From contig CM019065.1 in assembly GCA_009667805.1 (NCBI GenBank), positions 148,774,101 to 148,838,100 on the forward strand: a stretch of DNA of 64,000 nt. Direction: 5' to 3'. Below the pieces are notes generated by a model that ran no database searches, was not told where the DNA came from, and was given only the letters and a program-made list of their open reading frames with translations. The stretch comes from Leptobrachium leishanense. Taxonomy: Eukaryota > Chordata > Amphibia > Anura > Megophryidae. A program made the position numbers and the translations under genes. Position 1 is the stretch's first letter; every line of letters begins with the position of its first letter. This document shows positions 27,101 through 39,100 of the stretch, one piece after another.

Positions 27101-30100
27101 ACTTACGTCCATGGCTAATAAGGACAAAGGTGCCAAGGCTCAAGGCCTCCTATTTGGGGATGGCTTTATTAAAAATATGGGCACATACACCAGCGCCTTT
27201 ACCGCACTGGATAAGGTGGAGTCAGCCATTAAAAAAGTATTCCCCAAGAAGGTTTTCGACCGGGCTGGTAGAGGAAGGGGCCGCTCTGCCAGCCGCGCTG
27301 GATCGGTGGGCATTACCAGAGGCTCCTTCCGTTCATCTAATGCCAACGATTCTGGTCCCACCGCTTACGGAACCTCGGCCCGGGCTCAGGCCTGGAGAGG
27401 CCGTGGATTCCGAGGAGGCAGAGCCCAGTTCCGCGCTCGACGACAGACTGGTAAGACTTCCATTTATTGTTCCTCATTTGTCTGTTCGGGTGGGGGGGCC
27501 GTATCCAGTTTTGTCTCCCAAAATGGGAATTGATTACCGCAGACCCCTGGGTTTTAGATGCCGTCAGAGGATTCGAGATATATTTCGAGACTATTCCTCC
27601 CTTCCAGTCTATGACACCTCGACCTCTCAGGTTTTCTGTGGAACAGGAACGGTTAGTTCAGGACGAGATAACGGCCCTGGCTTTGAAAGGGGCCATAGAG
27701 GAGGTCGCTTGGGACTCCCAAGTTTGTAAGCAACCTGTTCCTCGTTGCGAAGAAAGGGGGCGGAACGCGCCCGTGATAAATCTCAGGGAACTCAATTTAT
27801 GGGTGTCATACCGCCATTTCCAGATGGAAGGTTTTCATACCCTCAGGGATATACTCAACGAACGAGACTGGCTTGTCAAATTAGATCCAAAGGACGCATA
27901 TCTCTCCGTCCCCATGGCGCCGGCTTCCAGAGACTACCTATGCTTCCCCTGGCGCGGTCACATGTGGCGCTTCGCGTGTCTACCGTTCGGCCTTTCATCC
28001 GCTCCGTGGTGCTTCACGAAGCTTATGAAACCCGTTGTGGAGTCCCTACGGGTGAGGGGTGTTCGGCTCGTGATTTACCTGGACGACATCCTACTGATGT
28101 CGGATTCCTCAGAGTCTCTTCGTCTGCATCTGTCATGGACGCTCTCCCTCTTGCAGGACTTGGGCTTCCTGATCAATGTGGAGAAGTCTCTATTGGTTCC
28201 CACGCGTTGTCTGGAATTTCTGGGTTTTCTCCCAGATTCACATGCCATGACGCTCAGCGTCCCGGTTCCCAAGGTCCGCTCTATCCACAAGGAGGTACGC
28301 TCCCTCCTCAGGGACCACTCACCCACCCTGAGGGAATTGGCGAAGGTGATTGGTCTCCTAGCGGCGACTCGTTTGGCAGTTCTGCCTGCTCCATTGCACT
28401 ACAGGGCCCTCCAGAGATTGAAGGCCCGTTCTCTCTGGTCGGTGGCGGATTATTCCCGCAGGGTTCCCCTCTCGGACAACGCGAAGGCGGATCTGACATG
28501 GTGGCTCACGGACTGGTCTCGTTGGAATGCTCGCCCAGTGCGTCTTCCCGTACCGTCACTGACCATAGAATCCGACGCGAGTCGTTCGGGCTGGGGAGCG
28601 CGTTGCGCCGAGTTGGAGACAGGAGGCGGTTGGTCAACTCAGGAGGTACATCTCCACATCAATGCTCTGGAGCTCATGGCGGCGTTTCTCGCCCTGAAAT
28701 GTTTATCCAGGGGGACTAACCACCGCTGTATTCTTCTGAAGCTGGACAACCTGTCAGCTGTCAAGTATATCAATGCCCTGGGGGGACCTCGGTCGTTGGC
28801 TCTGACGTCGGCCGATCTATGGAATTTTTGTCTTCCCCGCGGTCTGTTCGTGGTGGCCCAGTATCTTCCAGGTCTCGCCAATACAGTGGCGGACTGGAAT
28901 TCACGCCATCTGACGGATTCGGGGGATTGGTGCCTGTTGCCATCGGTGTTTGCCGCCTTAGACGGGCTGTGGGGTCCTCTCCAGGTGGATCTGTTCGCAT
29001 CCAGACTGAACCGGCAGTTGCCGGCCTTTTACAGTTGGCGTCCGGACCCGGAGGCAGAGGGCATGGACGCCTTCCTTCAATTGTGGCCGGAGGGTCGTCT
29101 TTATGCCTTCCCTCCGTTTCAGCTGTTATTGCGTGTTTTGAGGCGTCTTTACGACACCAGTGCGGAACTAGTCTTGGTGACACCGCTCTGGTGGTCCCAG
29201 CCGTGGTTTCCCCTCCTGTTGGAATGCTCTCTGGCCCCGCCCAGGCGGATTCCAGACTCGTTGTCCCTGCTTACGGGACCGGACGGCCTCCCTCACCCAT
29301 TGCTGCTGGAGGGTCGACTGCCCCTAGTGGCCTGGTTGGTTTCCGGTTCTCGTGGCGGGCCACAGGAATTTCGCCGAGAACTGAGGAATTGCTTCAGCAC
29401 GCATGGGCCCCGGGCACGAGGCGGGCCTACCGTTCTGCCTGGTCAGCTTGGCACGATTGGTGTTTGCGAAGGGGTGAAGATTCCACTTCTGCCCCTCTAG
29501 ACTCGGTTCTGGATTTCCTGTCTTCATTGTTTGATTTGGGTTTCCGTACCATCAATGTGTACCGGTCAGTTGTGTCGGCGGGTTTTGATCACTTTCCCCT
29601 GGGTAGACACCCCTTGGTCTGCCGCCTTCTCAAAGGGGTACGTCTGTCTCGTCCCCCGGCACCCCGTTACTCCTCTACGTGGGACGTGACTATGGTGGTG
29701 TCGTTCCTCCGCTCGTGGCCGGTTAATGCTTCTTTGTCTTTGCGGCAATTGTCTGCTAAACTGTTGGTTTTGTTTTGCCTTATATCTTGTAAGCGTGTTG
29801 GGGACGTCAGGGCGCTGGATTTTGGTGTACGTTCCTTCTCGCCGGACGGCGTTTCTTTTGACGTTTCGCGTCGTACCAAGACGGCGATTCGTACGGTGTT
29901 TTTTCCGGCTTTTCCGATGATTCCTGAATTGTGTCCGGTTCTTTGCCTCCAAGAGTATGAGAGTCGTACATTGGCTCTTCGTCCCCTGCCGGGGTCCCCG
30001 TTGTTGATCTCGTTTCGGATTCCACATAAGCCTGTTAGCTCCCCAACTTTGGCTCGTTGGGCTCGATTGCTGTTGGATCTTGCTGGGATCGATGTTTCAC

Positions 30101-33100
30101 GTTTTGGCGCTCATTCCATACGTAGTGCAGCGGCTTCTAATGCTTTTATGGCGGGTTGCCGCCTTGAAGACATTATGAAGTCGGCGGATTGGTCACGTGA
30201 ATGTACGTTTCGTACGTTTTATTTTAAGCCGGTCTCTCATTGGTCACAGGCACTGATGTGTTGAACGTGCAAATATGAAGCCTCCGCGGCCTGCCTTAAA
30301 ATTCCCAAATTTTCCTAGTCCCAGTGACGGAAAGTTTGGATTTTAATAAGGACTCGGAGGCAGTGGTGTATTTAGGTTTTGTGCTGCCCTAGGCCTGACT
30401 AAACTCGTGCACCCCCTAATTTAAATTTGACGCACCCCTTCCTGTCAAGGGCACACCTCTTCCTGGTTAATCCCCACCCTTCCTCTTTAAGCTCCGCCTT
30501 TTCCTCTCTTTATATTAAAAGTGGATACCAAGTGCCTACTTGTATATTTTGTATACCATTTCAAATGTATCTATTGAGATAAAGAAAATTATGAAATGTT
30601 TAAATTCAAGCATTTTTACAAAGAACAGCCACGCATGTCAAGTAAACGGGATCACAGCCGCTCTAATTGGTTGAACAATAAAATCCACAGAAACGTGCAC
30701 TGCATATGAGCGTATCACAGAGCTGCACAGCAATAAAACCCACAGAAATGGGCACTGTGTATGAGCATATCAGAGCTGCACAGCAATAAAACCCACAGAA
30801 ATGTGCAGTGTGTATGAGCATATCACAGAACTGCACAGCAATAAAACTCACAGTAATATGCAGTGTGTATCACAGAATCCACAGCAATAAAACTCCCAGC
30901 AATGCAATGTGTGGTGTGTGTCAGCGTATCAGAATCCACAGCAATAAAACTCCCAGCAATGCAATGTGCGGTGTGTATGAGTGCATCAGAATCCACTGCA
31001 GTAAAACTCCCAGCAAACCGAGTGTATATGAGCACACAGCAATTATGCTGTGGAGCCATCTTGTCAGCAGTGGGGTGCCACTGTCAGAGGGTGCACTGTA
31101 GCTTTGATTCACTTCCCGGTGGGTGTTCAGTCCAGAATAGAGTCTGTGTTAACGAAAGGGCGGGCAGCTGCGCGCATGCGTTTCACGTGGTTCAGCCAGT
31201 CATGTGGTACTGAGACTCAGAGAAATGGCAGTGCAATGCCCTGATGTTCGGTGGTTTCAATCAGCAGGTTTATTCAGGCGAACCTCATAGGTTTCAATGT
31301 TAAAAATATTCCTGTTTTTATGCAATATCTAATAAATCATTTATTATTTTAATCTGCAGTAAAAAGTCTTTACTTATTGATTTTTTTTTTTTAGTACCTT
31401 TTAGTCATTTTTCAGATTTTTTTGGGCAAAACCCCCCCCCCTTTTTTTAATAGCAGTTTTTCTTTTTTCTGTAACAGAACTTTTTATTATCAATCATAGG
31501 ATCTTATATGTAAATTCCAGACATTTTCATTCAGTAGTTCTTTTGAAAACAGCAGGCCACGGGTTTGCGGTGGCAGCATTCAGCGGCTGACTCCATGCAC
31601 TTTGGGGACCCTGCGGTGAATGGTGAATTCACTGGAGGGTGGGGAAATTTTATTCTCCTAAGTGCAGGGAACTACAAAACACCAAAAAGTTGTCATTTCG
31701 GTGCTCTGTGAGTAACCCATTTAGTGGTAAGGTTTTTTGCTGCCCCCTGGAAGTGAAATTGAAAGTGTAAATTAGTGAAATCTCAATGTATCCTTCCTGG
31801 TAAAATACTTTGCAAAAGTAAAAAAAAAAAAAAAACATTTTTTTTTTTAAGGGATGGGGCCACCCAGTGCGGGCCCCCGCCCCCTGAAAAGTGCCGCCCT
31901 AGGCCTGGGCCTAGTCGGCCTAGGCCAAAATACACCAGTGCTCGGAGGCGAGTATTTCCCACCTCTCCCGCCCTGAGGGGGGTGTGTTCTAGACCGGCCT
32001 GGATGGTTGTATTTAAGCGCAGCGCTCGACTGTTTATGATTTGCCTCCTGGTGTTCGGGGGCGGGAAGCTGAGGGTTCGGTGTTGTTCCTTCCTAATACC
32101 TGCCTTCGTGTTCTGTTCTCCTTACAGCTACTTGATGATCTATGGACAGTGTCTCCCTGCGGGATTGACGTGCGCTCTGGACGGCGCTACTGTTCGCTGT
32201 TCCTTGATCTTGTGGTTCCAGTCGCATGAAGAAAGAGGGCGTTACTGCTCCAGCCCAGACGGTTTATGGACTAGGGGGGCGGGCTTACTAAGAGGAGGGG
32301 TACCCCACGTTGGGGGTTTGACCTGTGTTGTTTTTTCATGTTCTTGTTATCACTCTTCTTTACTGCTATAGGAGTAATAAAGAAAGAGATTGCAAATACT
32401 CGCCTCCGAGTCCTTATTAAAATCCAAACTTTCCGTCACCGGGACTAGGAAAATTTGGGAATTGCCAGTAGCGGAACACTTTCATAATTTCTCCCATAAT
32501 GTGGCTCAGTTACGCTTCCAGGTGGTGGATTGTGTTCTACTACTTAGATGTGGAGGCGATAGGACTAAATTACTAAAATGTAAAGAAAAGAAGTGGATAC
32601 ATAGGTTGGATACATTATGGCCTAAAGGCCTGAACAGGGAATTTGATTTAGGTATATGTTTTTGAGTTATTAATATAGCCCTATTATATTGGTGGGTTTA
32701 TTACCACTTGCTTCTCTATTTTTATATCTATATTATTTTATTCCTGGTGATGTATTGGATGCTCATTGAGAAATGACCATATGGTATAGAGACTCTTTGG
32801 TTTATATACATAGAATTTGATATAGGTACATATTTAGGACCATATTGTCTCTTTGGGTTTGATTTATATATTGGTGGTCTAATTATACCCACGAAGTCTG
32901 CCTTCTTATTTCTTTTGATGTTTTTTTGTTGTTTTTGTTTTTCTATCATACTGTTTGTTCACTCTTTGTTATTTTGGAGATATATATACCCCCTTCATTT
33001 CTTTTAAAATCACGTTTATGTATGCTATTTCTTTCTTTTTCTATTGTATATACCCGGTAACCTTTTTGCTTTCTCCTTTCATTCAATTGCTTAATTGTTT

Positions 33101-36100
33101 AATGAGATTGCTTAATGAGATGTTTATTCATTGCTTGGTTAGGGTATTTAAGGAGATAATGTGTTTTAGCATGTATGTATGATTAAGACCGCAAGGTCGA
33201 AACGTCACTGATTTTTCCAAGGGGTGCTTTTCCCTCAATAAACCGATTGGCACTTCTTATCCACTGGAGGTCTATCTTGTTCTTTTGCTCAACCGATGTA
33301 TATGTGTGTCTGGCTCGATTTATTAAGTACCTAATAAACATTGGGCTATATTACAATCTTCGCGCAAAAACCCTTGCGCAAAGCGAAAATCTTTGCGCCA
33401 ATTGTTAAACTTTTGCACACGCAAATCACCGCTGAAATTACAATCCTCGCAACTTTTTTCTTTTGCCGATCAATTGCGCGCACAAACCGTAAACGCACAA
33501 ATGCAGGCGCAGTACTGTCTCGCACAAAAATCATTGAGCGAGTAGTGTTTTGCACCCATTCAGCTAATCAAAATGAAGAAACACACCTATCAAACGCAAC
33601 TGAACTGCATCTGCCAGAGGCATAGGAGACGGGTTCTGCATCTATTATGCAAAATGAGCACATATGCCACAGTAATAATGAACACACACCTGCCATCATC
33701 CATTATATTGTTGCTGCATTCCTTTTTATGTGCTTTTTTTTTTTTGGGTTAGCCAGGTTGTTCAGATATGCTGTTAGCACCAGCTTTTAGGAGTTGCTAA
33801 AATTATGCGCACAAAGGCTATGCGGTAATTACTCCGAATAGATTGTAACACTATCCTCGTACCAGCGTACATTCGCATTTGCGCTCACAATGTTAAGTAT
33901 AGGAGGCGCGAAGTACAGAAAGCTAGCGCAGGTTCACCCGTGGTAGATGATTGCGATTGTAATACGGGATTAGGCGCAAATAGTTTTACCCCTCGTGTTA
34001 ATGTTTTTTGGCGCCGGCGCAAAGGTTTGAGTGAAGATTGTAATTTAACCCGTTATGTTTAAATTCCTTGTCCTTACCTATTTGACATTGATGAATCAGG
34101 GTTACCCCCATCGCACCTAAGACTGTCAATTTTGTCTATTCTCTGGATAGCTAACCTGCTGAAATATCTCTCTATACACAGCTTATTTTCGATTTAAATA
34201 TGGGAATCAAAATTAATAAAAATTAAAAGACAGGTACAGTCAGCCAGACCAAAAAAAAAAACTTGTGAGCGTCAACGTGATGGACGTCGCAAATGCGCAG
34301 CGTGTGCCGTCGCGTCATCACGCACACAGGCCGCTACGCAGACGCTGCACACTCTGGGTGCGGCTGTCATAGCGCTTTTACGTCGAGGCCTAAAGGGCGT
34401 CCGTTGCCGCCTGCGTGATGTGTGCGCACTTCGGTGCGCAAGTACTTCGTGTGTTGGTCTCTATTGATCACAAATCAGTGCTACGACGGACGTTAAACTG
34501 TGCGGCGACACGGACGGGATGACTGCGTTCGTCCGACACTAGCCTTAGATGCCCTTAGCATAATTTTCTTTTTACTGCACGCATGCACATATATGATCAT
34601 ATGCTGCTGGTAGGTAATGATGGGATTTTTCTCTGCATCTTAGTTTAAGCAACACCAGTGTCCTTCAATTTATAAAGAATCTAAGAATCAGCAAGCATTA
34701 AAATTCTATTTAAAATATAAAAACACAAATCTGATTAGTTCAGTAAATTATCTGATGCACAAATTCTTTTCATGTTTTGTATCGATTATGAATATTTATT
34801 TATTTAAAGCGTTAGTATTCAAATTAACCCCAACCCACAGAAGTACAAACTGCAGATAATGATCTCTAAATAATGAGAAACTGAATACATTTCACATCTG
34901 CATTGGTGCTTTGAGTGACTGACCTTTAACATATGCGCTCTCCTCACCTCAGAACCGGAAGGGGAAGCAGGGAACCTTGCTGCTGGTGAAGCAGGCCTGC
35001 TGTTTCTTTCTGCCAGGTCCAGAGAAAGGTCTCTCCGTAAGAACTCTCGAGGCTTTTTCTTCTTTTCTGCATCAAGGTCACGGTGGTCAGTGCCAGTGTG
35101 GCCTTCACTTCGGGTCAAAACTCCTGACAAAAAATCAGCAATCTCATCCTAAGAAAATATACATTTAAGCATGGTTAGCAGAAATGTGTAAATGCGATAA
35201 CAGCAAGAACAGATGTAGCAGCAGTGTCTAGATGCCAAGCCTGGTGCAAACCTAACCAGAACTCTGATAAACTTAGCTGTTAAAGTTTATGGAGCTGCTA
35301 AAGGAAGAGGTTGAACCGAGTTCTCAGTAAGTTTACACTTGACTCAGAATCTAACCCTTGCGAGAAATTCCTAATTTGTGGAAATACATATCACCATCAG
35401 TCAGAAATCCTATTAATACTACTGGCAGTGCTTTGACAGAATATAATACTTGCTGGTCTCAACCAAGCACCGTTGTTAATGTGAGGATTCACAGTTCTCC
35501 TTTAAAATATCTTTGATTTAGAACCGCTTTCAATTATCTTAAAACATTATATTTAAAATCAGTCTTCAGAACGCATTACAAATGCTGGTCTCATCAAACT
35601 TCGGCTAATCCTTTAGAACTGACAAGCCTAACAAATTTGGTTCCCCCAATTCATTAATAAACACTAGTACAGCTATAGTATAGCAAACAAATGGTTTTCA
35701 TTGACCCAACTTTTAGACGCCTCAAAGTTTACTAGTTTTGAAATCTTTAACAAAACTTTATTATTTCCACCACTGCTTACCAGCCAGAAGCCACAATGAA
35801 ACATAAAATGTTCCCCAGAAGTGGGGTTATCAAAGTGAGGAATTGATATTGGAAACTTCAGGTGAAAATATTAGAGCTAGAAGAAAAAAAGTTCTCCAGT
35901 TTGGCCAAAGATTTACAATTTTAATGCAGGACTAAGAGTGCCGGGCACTACCGAACGGAACACCCACTGCGGCAAAAACCGGGTCAGATGATCGAGAGGA
36001 CAGAAAGCACAGTGTATAGAAAATAATTGCCATATTTTTTGGTACACACAAAATAAGCAAATAATCTATGCTCATCTGATGACATCGCTGGGAGCAGCAA

Positions 36101-39100
36101 AGAAAGAGGAATTGCTGCTTGAGGAGGGGACATTTATGAGACACTGGAGGGGCAGGAACAGGGGCTAGGTTTGCCTTCCCCACGTTGGGAAGGAAATATT
36201 CTGTTTTATTGATAAAGTTTTCTTTCCTGCTGCTGAGGCAGTAAGGAGAGAAAATGCAAATACTTGCCGAGTCCTTATTAAAATTTAAACTTTCTGCTAT
36301 GACAATAGGAATGAAAATACTAACTCCTGCGTATAGTTTTCATTGACAATGTAATTGCAGAAATTCCTAGGTCTAATGACAACATATAATGATGACGATG
36401 TGACATTAGATCCAGCATAAAAAAAAATACACCAGGGATCTAACAGCAAGATTTTTATGACAACCCAAAATAGATTGTAAGAGACTTTGAGGGACACGTT
36501 AGAGATACAAGGAATGAAGAGCTGGTCACATCATTCGAAATGACCGAAGTGGATTTTATTTAGAGCAATGTTTAGATTCCACCAGGAACCTTTCCCGGTG
36601 GAACCAAAATATTGCTCTAAATAAAATCCGTTCCTGTAATTTTTGAACCATGGTTTGACCGGCTCTTCATTCCTTGCATCTCGGCTGCTGTTGATCCCTG
36701 TTTTGCCCCAACAGACCTGGATGCATCGGTCCACCATACTCTGTGTCAGACTCTCTGTCTTCTTCTTCATTTTGCTTATCCTGGGGGTGTGAAGCAGATA
36801 TCACACAGTCAGTTTACAGCTCCAAAGGCTTTGCCTTACCACCAATATGCAGAGTATATATTAGTTTCAGTATTTCTAAGCTAAATCTCCAATACTTTCA
36901 ATGCATCACTAGGCGTATCTGAAGGACTCTAGTCTATCATTACCTGATTGCGGTGCTTACATCTCAATGACTGTTTGTTGCAATCTGAAATATTTTCTGG
37001 CCAATTTAATGTTCTAAATAAATGTTATATTTTATCATATAAATTTACTCCATATAAAATACGAAAACAAAAATACAACTCCAGACTGACTGGGTAAAAT
37101 TCCAAATGCTTGTCACACTGCATGCTAAGGCTGCAGTCAGACGAGTGCACTGATTGCGCACAATGCGTCTGTTGAAACAGATGCACTTTATAACAGATGA
37201 GATTGTGGTTAATATAGTATCAGTTAGTTATGATGGATGTAGAAAGAGAAAAGAAAAAGCTGTACAGTATCAGTTAGTTTTGACTGGCGTTGAGAAAAAG
37301 AATCAAAAAGGCGGTATGTGGGGGTGTCTCTACGCCATTGTATCTTTTTCACGTCGATGCCTCCATGACATCCTTTGCAACATGTGTTGCCCGTGCATGA
37401 AAAACCTTGCACGTGCTTTGTGTGTTGTTCTCCATTGACTTAGAAAAGCTACGATGGACAGCAAACAGTAGTCAGACGTACGTGCTAAGTGCGCTCGTCT
37501 GACCGCAGCCTAAACTTCAGCTTTCCAAACGTGAAGAAGAATATTTCTAGTAATGCTAATTGAACACTAGGCAAAATGATTATTTTCAAACCACAGCTAC
37601 ACAACGATACAAGGCTATGACAAAGTGTCGAATTGTCACTCATTCTTACCGTAGGTTGTCATCAGCCCCTCCAACAATAACTAGGCTGTTATCAGTTTTA
37701 AGCTTCTCCCGGAAATCCTCCATTGCTTCCGGATGGCATAAAATGGAGTTTTGTCCAATCACAAAAAGAACCGGAGTCTTCATGTCAAGAAGAGGATCAT
37801 CCACATCCTTAAATATAATAAAACAACCTTACAAAAACCCAAACACCTAATTTCAATCTAGATAGTGTAATAATTATACACTGTAACAGATCAACCAATT
37901 CTCAGAAGTGGAAAAGGAGTAAGTGGTGCAAGATGTAAAATGGGGAATTTCTACTCAAACTGGTTGGAAGCCACAAAACAGCTGCTATTCGCTTATTCAG
38001 AGACCAGTTTTAAGAACAAACTTGTGCTGCAATGTCAACAGTTTAGGCTTGAATAAAGGATCCGTCAGGGAAATGGAGAGTTGAATGAGAACGAGTCGGA
38101 TCGATAAAACAGTCCCCCTCAATCATCGCCAGACTAAGTTGAGAATTACAGTGAAATTCCTTGTACAATAAATAATAGTTTGATACCATTCACATGGCTT
38201 TCTTTCTGCTCTAAAACATCTTTGATATGTCTGTCTAGCAAAGCTTTAGGCCAACACTGCAATATATCAACCAAAAGATGTGTTATTACAATAAACATTT
38301 GCCTTGAAGTGTTGACATCTCTTGACAGAAGATCGTGCATCTCTCAGTATTAGTCTACTAGAAACAAGGTTGTCTGAAAGTTATTAATTCTTGTGACACA
38401 CAAGTCATTTGTGATATTGCAGTGACTCGGGATTACAGCCGCCATGTTCAGCAATATTTTCACAGGGATCTCTCTGTAGATCTTACCAATACCCTCTGCC
38501 TTTCACACTGTTTCTATACAAAGTCAACATATTTCAGAAACAAATTAACAAGAATTTGAAAATACCATGGTCATAAAAAGGTCATTAACTTGTGTACTCA
38601 CCCCTCTGGGTCCATCCATAGTGAAAAGTGGGAAGCCAAGGCAGACTACTGCAGTCACATATTCCATCAAAGAAACCTAAAAAGTAGATATTAATTGTAA
38701 TTCGGTGTCAGTCAGCTATAGAAATGAAACACTAAAGTTCCAGGATGAGGACCTTTATAAAGACCAATCATTAAGAGTCTGAGGTGTAGAAAGAAATGTA
38801 ATGCCGGCTCTGTATTGGCAAAAATATCCAGAAAATGTAAAGAAGCAATGTACTGAGGTGCAATTAGGGGCTTAGATTGTCGCAAGACACTGAATACAGA
38901 GAATGTTAGTCATTCTGCAATGATCTGTGAAGTTCTAGACATATATAAAAATAATAGGCTGGAAGTGCACTCTATTTTTAATGTATTTATACGTGGTCCA
39001 TTAAATAAAAAGATGAAAAAAATAGTCTAAATCGAACATGCACACTTCTAAATACATCATAAAACATGCCTGCAAACAGTATATAATTTCACAGTGTCAG

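Larger units (their letters stand above)
25343..32463 (+). mobile_element. DIRS retrotransposon, copy 1 (split by a hAT)
   Basis: DIRS-group tyrosine-recombinase retrotransposon. Order: outer end (25343-25374), inverted terminal repeat (25371-25534), leader, gag, RT/RNase H/methylase-like ORF, tyrosine recombinase, internal complementary region (30268-30360 plus 31949-31957), right terminal repeat (32229-32394) and outer end (32396-32463). The internal region is complementary to both outer ends, the hallmark of DIRS1-type circular replication. Without the 1,580-bp hAT (and one TSD copy) it is about 5.5 kb. It sits inside the Penelope endonuclease at an AATT. Confidence 0.93.
23450..33307 (+). 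mobile_element. Penelope-like element with target duplication, interrupted by DIRS
   Basis: The 16-mer accgatgtatatgtgt occurs at 23450-23465 and 33292-33307 and looks like the target duplication. Inside are an inverted terminal repeat pair (about 23572-23990 and 32891-33291), a 5'-truncated reverse transcriptase followed by a GIY-YIG endonuclease on the plus strand, and a full DIRS element that splits the endonuclease. The Penelope part is about 2.7 kb without its insertion. Confidence 0.85.

Noticed and set aside
26394..27533. 379-codon frame as a host gene
   Set aside because: It is the DIRS gag, repeated on the minus strand at 62.2-63.7 kb in the sister element.
28819..29223. Upstream 135 codons of the 481-codon recombinase frame
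   Set aside because: They are the shadow frame of the RT/RNase H ORF; the recombinase-specific part begins around 29224 or later.
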